From the NCBI GenBank assembly GCA_003482695.1, contig DMYC01000208.1, positions 2,789 to 14,505 of the forward strand: a DNA stretch of 11,717 nt, written 5' to 3'. Each line of letters starts with the position of its first letter. Within the stretch, counting starts at the first letter, position 1. The position numbers were made by a program, and so were the translations under genes. This document shows, in pieces, positions 7,777-11,717 of the stretch. Origin of the DNA: Clostridiales bacterium UBA8960 (lineage in GTDB: Bacteria > Bacillota > Clostridia > Peptostreptococcales > Acidaminobacteraceae). The notes beneath the pieces were generated by a model. It was given only the letters and a program-made list of their open reading frames with translations. It did no database searches and was not told the origin of the DNA.

Positions 7777-7807
7777 AATGCCAGCTATTTAATAGCTGGC
7801 ATTTTAT
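7777..7807. terminator. Bidirectional terminator between the YtxH-domain gene and the feo cluster
   Basis: AATGCCAGCTA (7777-7787) pairs with TAGCTGGCATT (7793-7803) around a TTTAA loop, an 11-bp stem. On the plus strand it is followed by TTTTATTTA, and on the minus strand by TGTTTTT. It begins 4 bases after the YtxH-domain gene stop and ends just before the stop of the small feo gene. Confidence 0.9.
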
Positions 7808-7969
7808 TTATAGTTTGATCTGTTTTACCTCATCAATATTGCATGTTTTCTTGCTACTGCAGCTACTGCAGCCCGTACATTTTCCTTGCTTCATATCTGA
7901 AAATGCCCTTCTCCCTGCAAAAAAGAGAATTAGTGCAAAAATTAAACCCACTACAATATTTCCAATCAC
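7808..7969 (-). CDS. FeoB-associated Cys-rich small membrane protein
   Basis: This 53-residue protein begins at a GTG (7969-7967) 15 bases after the feoB stop, with GGGAG 7 bases upstream. It has a single membrane helix (IGNIVVGLIFALILFFAGRR, about 2-21), a short basic-hydrophilic linker, and a cysteine cluster C31-x2-C34-x2-C37-x5-C43. This layout of one helix followed by a C-x2-C-x2-C patch is typical of the small proteins encoded next to feoB in many Firmicutes. A role in assisting Fe(II) transport, for example by binding iron at the membrane, is inferred from position. It ends at the terminator that closes the feo operon. Confidence 0.85.
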   Translation of the reverse strand: MIGNIVVGLIFALILFFAGRRAFSDMKQGKCTGCSSCSSKKTCNIDEVKQIKL

Positions 7970-7984
7970 AAAATCACTCCCATT

Positions 7985-9925
7985 CTAAAGCAATGCGCGT
8001 TTTTGATCCGCACGTTTAATCAGTATAACAAGTAACACCGCATACCCTAAAAGCACAAATATCGCAGGAACGAGTCCTACTGAAGGCGTTCCATAAACAA
8101 CGAGTGAACCGATTTGAGAAATCAGAATCGCAACAACATAACCTACACTCAATTGGAATCCCAACCCTCTAAACAGCCATTTGCGATCGCCCATTTCAGT
8201 ACGCATGGCACCTATCGCTGCAAAACAAGGTGGTGTAAAGAGATTGAATGCGAGAAAAGCATAAGCCGTCACTGGATTAAACATGGATGTTAATGCGCCA
8301 CCAGGCACATGTAAAGCTTCTTCAGAAGCCACTGCCAATAAAATGGCAAACGTTGCAACGACGTTTTCCTTCGCAATAAACCCTGTGATTGAAGCGGCAG
8401 CCATTTGCCAGCCCATGATGCCTATCGGAATCATGATTGGCGCAATAAATCCACCGACTATGGCAAGTATACTTGTTGCTTGATCTTCTACCGGTTGCAA
8501 GTTCGGGCCAAATGCTTGCATGAACCAAACAAGCGTATTCATAACAAGGATAATCGTTGACGCTTTTATAATAAAACCCTTAGCTTTATCCAACATCTGA
8601 GTGAAAGCGTGTTTTAAGCTTGGTATTTTATACTCTGGAAGTTCTAATATAAAGTTTGTAGAGCTCTCATATACAAATAATCTTCTAAGCAAGAGTCCAC
8701 CAATAATAATAAGTCCGAATGCAAGGATGTACATGCTCGGGCCAACCCAGCTTGACTCTGGGAAGAATACGACTGAAAACAATGCGATGATAGGCAACTT
8801 GGCACCACAAGGTACAAATGGCGTGAGAATGGTCGTCACGCGTCTTTCATTGTCATCCTCAATCGTTCTCGTCGCCATGACACCAGGGATTGCACAACCT
8901 GAGCCAACAATCATAGGAATAATCGACTTACCAGATAACCCGATTTTTTTAAAATAACGATCCATCAGCACTGCAACTCTTGACATATAACCACTGTCTT
9001 CCAGTAGAGCAAGACAGAAAAAAAGTACCATAATCAAAGGTAAGAAACCGATAACTGCGCCAACGCCTCCGATCGCTCCGTCGACGACTAAAGCCTGGAG
9101 AAGCGGGTTAACACCAATGTTTTCAAAAAAACCATTTAAAGCGTTTGGAATGATTTCGCCGAAGAGTGTTTCATTGAAGTATTCCGATACATATCCGCCT
9201 AAGCCTTCTATTGAAAAACTGTAGACCGCCCACATGATCAAGAAAAAGATTGGTAAACCCAAGTACTTGTGTGCCACAATTCGATCTACTTTGTCAGATG
9301 TTGTGATTTTGCTCATGTCATGCGTTTTAACTTGCACTTTTTTTACAAGCTCCGTGATGTAAACCTGACGAGATTTGTCTGAATCTTGCTCTTTTATTTC
9401 AATCTTAGGCGCAATTTGCCCCTTCTTCTCACCTGCAACGGTTATCGCACTTGACATCAACTGACTGAGTCCACTTTGAGATGTCGCTGTTGTCGATATC
9501 ACTGAACATTTAAGTGCCTTCTCCAAAAGTCCAAGATCGATGTCACTGCCCCTTCTTTCGAGAATGTCCGCTTTATTTAAAGCGATTACGACCGGGATAC
9601 CTAGTTCAAGCAATTGAGTGGTGAAAAACAAACTTCTTTCAAAGTTGGCACCATCTACAATATTGATGATCGCATCAGGTGCATCATCCAGTATAAAATC
9701 TCTTGTGATCGCCTCTTCACCCGTATAAGGCGAAATCGAGTAAGCACCTGGTAAATCTACAATTTCCACCTGTTGTCCAGACCCTAAAAATTTTTTTAGA
9801 AGTGGCGCGACTTTTTTCTCAACTGTTACGCCTGCCCAGTTACCAACATACTCTGTCTTTCCGGTTAGCGCATTAAAAAGTGTGGTCTTTCCTGAGTTAG
9901 GATTCCCAGCCAAAGCTATTTTCAT
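7985..9925 (-). CDS. feoB: Ferrous iron transport protein B (GTPase-permease)
   Basis: This 646-residue Fe(II) importer has an N-terminal G-protein domain with G1 GNPNSGKTT (7-15), the G2 region NWAGVTVE (T34), G3 DLPG (57-60) and G4 NKAD (117-120). A helical spacer (about 155-215) follows. The membrane domain starts near 218 and carries the gate motifs GSGCAIPG (341-348) and PCGAKLP (372-378), plus a later PPC. It is at the short end of the family and lacks a long C-terminal tail. That fits the separate Cys-rich protein encoded just downstream, which may supply that function (inference). The ATG has an AGGGGGT ribosome site. A Fur box lies about 80 bases upstream. Confidence 0.97.
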   Translation of the reverse strand: MKIALAGNPNSGKTTLFNALTGKTEYVGNWAGVTVEKKVAPLLKKFLGSGQQVEIVDLPGAYSISPYTGEEAITRDFILDDAPDAIINIVDGANFERSLFFTTQLLELGIPVVIALNKADILERRGSDIDLGLLEKALKCSVISTTATSQSGLSQLMSSAITVAGEKKGQIAPKIEIKEQDSDKSRQVYITELVKKVQVKTHDMSKITTSDKVDRIVAHKYLGLPIFFLIMWAVYSFSIEGLGGYVSEYFNETLFGEIIPNALNGFFENIGVNPLLQALVVDGAIGGVGAVIGFLPLIMVLFFCLALLEDSGYMSRVAVLMDRYFKKIGLSGKSIIPMIVGSGCAIPGVMATRTIEDDNERRVTTILTPFVPCGAKLPIIALFSVVFFPESSWVGPSMYILAFGLIIIGGLLLRRLFVYESSTNFILELPEYKIPSLKHAFTQMLDKAKGFIIKASTIILVMNTLVWFMQAFGPNLQPVEDQATSILAIVGGFIAPIMIPIGIMGWQMAAASITGFIAKENVVATFAILLAVASEEALHVPGGALTSMFNPVTAYAFLAFNLFTPPCFAAIGAMRTEMGDRKWLFRGLGFQLSVGYVVAILISQIGSLVVYGTPSVGLVPAIFVLLGYAVLLVILIKRADQKRALL

Positions 9926-10007
9926 TATTAACCCCCTGAAATTTGATCTTAAAATAGAGAATCTAGTTTTGATTCAATTTGTTTCTATTTTTTGTTTTGC
10001 TGTACAA

Positions 10008-10022
10008 TGATAATCATTATCA
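10008..10022. promoter_or_regulatory. Perfect 7-1-7 Fur box between feoA and feoB
   Basis: TGATAATCATTATCA is an exact match to the Firmicutes 7-1-7 Fur-family consensus TGATAATnATTATCA. It also matches 17 of 19 bases of the classical Fur box when read from 10003. It lies 83 bases before the feoB start and 54 bases after feoA, suggesting that feoB has its own iron-controlled promoter; no clear -35/-10 pair was found. PerR or Zur could bind similar sites. Confidence 0.82.
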
Positions 10023-10035
10023 TCGAAAGGGCATT

Positions 10036-10061
10036 TTTAATACCGCTCTCGCGGTATCAAA
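10036..10061. other. GC-rich stem-loop in the feoA-feoB intergenic region
   Basis: TTTAATACCGC (10036-10046) pairs with GCGGTATCAAA (10051-10061), an 11-bp stem with one wobble pair. The loop is GAGA, a GNRA tetraloop, when read as minus-strand RNA. No T-run follows it on the minus strand, so it is not a standard terminator. It may be a processing or mRNA stability element that separates feoA from feoB. Confidence 0.6.
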
Positions 10062-10075
10062 GTTTAATAATATGT

Positions 10076-10291
10076 TTAATCAGCAAGTACAATTGACTTT
10101 GCCATCGATTCATCGAGTGCATATCTGCCATCTTTAATATTGACCACGTAATTGCCAGCCAATATCGAAATCAAAGTGATTTCTTCTCCTTCACTACAAC
10201 CGAGGCTGAATAGAAATTTTTTGATTTTATCTTTACCTTCAATTTTGACAACTGATTTCGTCTGTCCAATTTTAGCTTTTGATAATAGCAT
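10076..10291 (-). CDS. feoA: Ferrous iron transport protein A (FeoA)
   Basis: This small cytoplasmic SH3-like protein supports FeoB. The 71 residues from ATG 10291 begin MLLSKAKIGQ and include LGCSEGEEITLIS and a C-terminal DGRYALDESMAKSIVL segment, the typical FeoA pattern. The frame is open further up to ATG 10318, but that start has no ribosome site and would give an atypical N-terminus. The ATG at 10291 has AGGTGG 4 bases upstream. A Fur-controlled promoter lies directly upstream, and feoB follows after 150 bases. Confidence 0.9.
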   Translation of the reverse strand: MLLSKAKIGQTKSVVKIEGKDKIKKFLFSLGCSEGEEITLISILAGNYVVNIKDGRYALDESMAKSIVLAD

Positions 10292-10328
10292 CTTCCCACC
10301 TGCATCTTTCATAATCATAGGTCTTTAT

Positions 10329-10355
10329 TGATAAAGATTATCATAATCGTTATCA
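10329..10355. promoter_or_regulatory. Two overlapping Fur boxes over the feoA promoter
   Basis: TGATAAAGATTATCA (10329-10343) has one mismatch to TGATAATnATTATCA, and TCATAATCGTTATCA (10341-10355) has two. They overlap by three bases, a spacing that could seat two Fur dimers. On the minus strand the 19 bases from 10348 to 10330 match the classical Fur box at 17 of 19. They cover the -10 region of the promoter. Confidence 0.85.
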
Positions 10356-10369
10356 GTTGTCAATGTCAA
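10335..10369 (-). promoter_or_regulatory. Promoter of feoA, two overlapping -35/-10 combinations
   Basis: The minus strand has a doubled TTGACA (10369-10364 and 10363-10358). The first pairs with TATGAT (10345-10340) at 18 bases, the second with TAATCT (10340-10335) at 17 bases. Either start lies within the Fur boxes, consistent with iron repression. Confidence 0.7.
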
Positions 10370-10395
10370 TCCAAATCTTATTTGTTAAACTTTTG

Positions 10396-11103
10396 TTAAC
10401 GCTTCGAGAGTGGCCAATACACAAGATGGGCATTGCGCTTTAACCAACTTCTGTGTTCCTTGAAACTCGAGTCAAAACTTGCGACTTTTTCCCAAAATTG
10501 CTTTGAATGGTTCATATGAAACAAATGGCAAAATTCATGGATGATTACATAATCGATTACATCTAGTGGTGCGAATACAAGCTTCCAGTTTAGAGAGATG
10601 CTGCCTTTGGATGAACAACTACCCCACCTTGTCTTTTGTGACCTAAAACTGATTTTGGAAGGTTTTACATCAAGCCGATCCATCAAATGTTCAGAGCGTT
10701 CCGTTAAAATTTTAATCGCTTCTGTAAGTAGCCATTCCTCAATCGCTTTTATCATTTCATCACGATTAATCAGTGTCCCTTTTATGACCAATCGCTCACC
10801 CTCAATATTAACTATAGGCACATGGTGCTCAAATGACTTTTGGTGGGCAATCGTCAAATGGCTTCCCAAATAACTTATTTGATCACCATGCTCAAAACCT
10901 TGAGGATGTAGGACTGTCTTTTCCAGCGTCTGAACAATTTTCATTTCATGCTGTTTAAGCATTTTAATGATGCTGTCCATCCTATAATTTTTTGGCACTC
11001 TAACGATGACCCCTTTTACAGGATTGACCGAAACCGTTACAGTTTTTCTTTTGCTTCTGATGACACTATAATGAAAGGAAAGTGGATTTGATTTTTCTGT
11101 CAT
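10396..11103 (-). CDS. YgjP-type (DUF45) zinc metallopeptidase-like protein
   Basis: This 235-residue protein has the metal-binding motif HEFCHLFHMNHS (189-200 from the chosen start), with H189, E190, H193 and a third likely ligand, H199. Just before it is SFRSQKTRWGSCSSKGSISL, the hallmark RWGSCS segment of the YgjP/DUF45 family. The N-terminal half (RSKRKTVTVSV...VIVRVPKNY) also matches that family. The cellular substrate is unknown. The ATG at 11103 has AAGGAG 9 bases upstream, whereas the frame's upstream TTG at 11133 has no ribosome site. The gene is divergent from hisS and lies upstream of, but apparently separate from, the feo promoter. No clear terminator was seen after it. Confidence 0.9.
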   Translation of the reverse strand: MTEKSNPLSFHYSVIRSKRKTVTVSVNPVKGVIVRVPKNYRMDSIIKMLKQHEMKIVQTLEKTVLHPQGFEHGDQISYLGSHLTIAHQKSFEHHVPIVNIEGERLVIKGTLINRDEMIKAIEEWLLTEAIKILTERSEHLMDRLDVKPSKISFRSQKTRWGSCSSKGSISLNWKLVFAPLDVIDYVIIHEFCHLFHMNHSKQFWEKVASFDSSFKEHRSWLKRNAHLVYWPLSKR

Positions 11104-11146
11104 TTGACTTATCTCCTTATTTAAATAGATCAAGCTTTCGACATCA

Positions 11147-11152
11147 ATTATA
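11147..11152 (-). promoter_or_regulatory. Likely -10 element for the YgjP-type gene
   Basis: TATAAT on the minus strand lies about 43 bases before the ATG at 11103. No good -35 is present at 16-18 bases, so the promoter is weakly supported. Confidence 0.4.
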
Positions 11153-11171
11153 CATTATTTTGAGAAATTCG

Positions 11172-11180
11172 TGTTATAAT
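11172..11180 (+). promoter_or_regulatory. Extended -10 promoter of hisS
   Basis: TGTTATAAT is a perfect extended -10, and no convincing -35 is visible. The leader to the ATG at 11221 is about 33 bases and holds AGGAGGG 5 bases before the start, so there is no room for a T-box leader. Confidence 0.65.
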
Positions 11181-11220
11181 ATACAAAACTATATCAGATG
11201 ATAAAGCACAGGAGGGACCT

Positions 11221-11717
11221 ATGTATACGACATTACCGCCAACCGGAATGCGCGATTTTCTGCCGAGAGAAAAGGAAGTGCGCGAATTCGTCATGCGCCA
11301 AATTAGAGAAGAATATAAAAAAAGCGGTTTCACAGAAATTGAGACTTCTTTTATAGAAAATATCGGCAACCTCACTGGGGGAGATGGCGGAGAAAACACA
11401 AAACTGATTTTTAAGATCATGATGCGAGGCGACAAATTAAAAGCGTCAGACATGAACAATTTGGAGTCTTTGGCAGATTTGGGCCTCAGATTCGATCTTA
11501 CTCTGCCGCTCGTACGCTTTTATGCCAATAACCGCAATGCGCTCCCAACTATCTTTAAAGCGCTTCAAATGGGTACGGTTTTTCGTGCCGAACGTCCACA
11601 AAAGGGACGCTACAGAGCTTTTACGCAGTGTGACATCGATATTATAGGAGATGAATCGAATCTAGCTGAAGTCGAAATTATTCAAACCATCGCAAGCACA
11701 CTCAAGAAACTGGATTT
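11221..11717 (+). CDS. hisS: Histidyl-tRNA synthetase (3' end cut by window edge)
   Basis: This is a class II aminoacyl-tRNA synthetase that charges tRNA-His. The 165 visible residues begin MYTTLPPTGMRDFLP. They show the substrate-binding stretch LRFDLTLPLVRFYA (89-102) and motif 2, FRAERPQKGRYRAFTQ (121-136), whose arginine contacts ATP. Motif 3 and the anticodon domain lie beyond the window. The segment after motif 2 reads QCDIDIIG, closer to the eukaryote/archaeal-like form of HisRS than to the common bacterial form. The regulatory paralogue HisZ is less likely because motif 2 is intact, but the missing C-terminus prevents exclusion. The ATG has a strong AGGAGG ribosome site. Confidence 0.92.
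   Translation, partial: MYTTLPPTGMRDFLPREKEVREFVMRQIREEYKKSGFTEIETSFIENIGNLTGGDGGENTKLIFKIMMRGDKLKASDMNNLESLADLGLRFDLTLPLVRFYANNRNALPTIFKALQMGTVFRAERPQKGRYRAFTQCDIDIIGDESNLAEVEIIQTIASTLKKLD

Noticed and set aside
10036..10061. Stem-loop between feoA and feoB as an intrinsic terminator
   Set aside because: The stem is good, but no T-run follows it on either strand in the required position.
10385..10399. GTTAA/TTAAC hairpin after the YgjP-type gene as a terminator
   Set aside because: It has only five A/T-rich pairs and no U-tract.
11181..11220. T-box leader in front of hisS
   Set aside because: The leader is about 33 bases, far too short, and there is no T-box sequence or terminator hairpin.

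Overview
The window is a gene-dense stretch of a low-GC Gram-positive chromosome using the standard code, most likely a Clostridia-type Firmicute. The evidence is AGGAGG-type ribosome sites, sigma-A promoters, 7-1-7 Fur boxes, an opp operon with a Firmicutes-like layout, a YtxH-domain protein, and GEMM-I (cyclic-di-GMP-I) riboswitches. The genus cannot be fixed from sequence reading alone. No mobile element, CRISPR array, rRNA or tRNA was seen.

Layout. Positions 1-3746 (minus strand) hold a compact oligopeptide ABC transporter operon, oppB-oppC-oppD-oppF; oppF runs off the left edge. A back-to-back promoter region (3747-3910) separates it from ade (adenine deaminase, plus strand, 3911-5662). 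The 375 bp after ade hold two cyclic-di-GMP-I riboswitch aptamers in tandem, then a strong two-way terminator. A GT4-family glycosyltransferase (6038-7216, minus) converges on them. It shares a divergent promoter region with a small YtxH-domain membrane protein (7377-7772, plus). After a second two-way terminator comes a minus-strand ferrous iron uptake cluster: feoA (10076-10291), feoB (7985-9925) and a 53-residue Cys-rich FeoB-associated membrane protein (7808-7969), with Fur boxes upstream of feoA and of feoB. A YgjP-type zinc metallopeptidase (10396-11103, minus) and the start of hisS (11221 to the right edge, plus) finish the window.

How the parts work together. The opp operon imports peptides with ATP; its binding protein OppA is not in view. 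Ade deaminates adenine to hypoxanthine for purine salvage. The feo cluster imports Fe(II) under apparent Fur repression. The most unusual item is the tandem riboswitch. It is read on the plus strand at the 3' end of ade, but the next gene downstream is on the opposite strand. A riboswitch normally sits in a 5' leader, so this pair has no obvious codirectional target. If ligand binding affects the terminator at 5976-6026, read-through would make RNA antisense to the glycosyltransferase. The alternatives are a 3'-end control element for ade or a relic of a lost gene.
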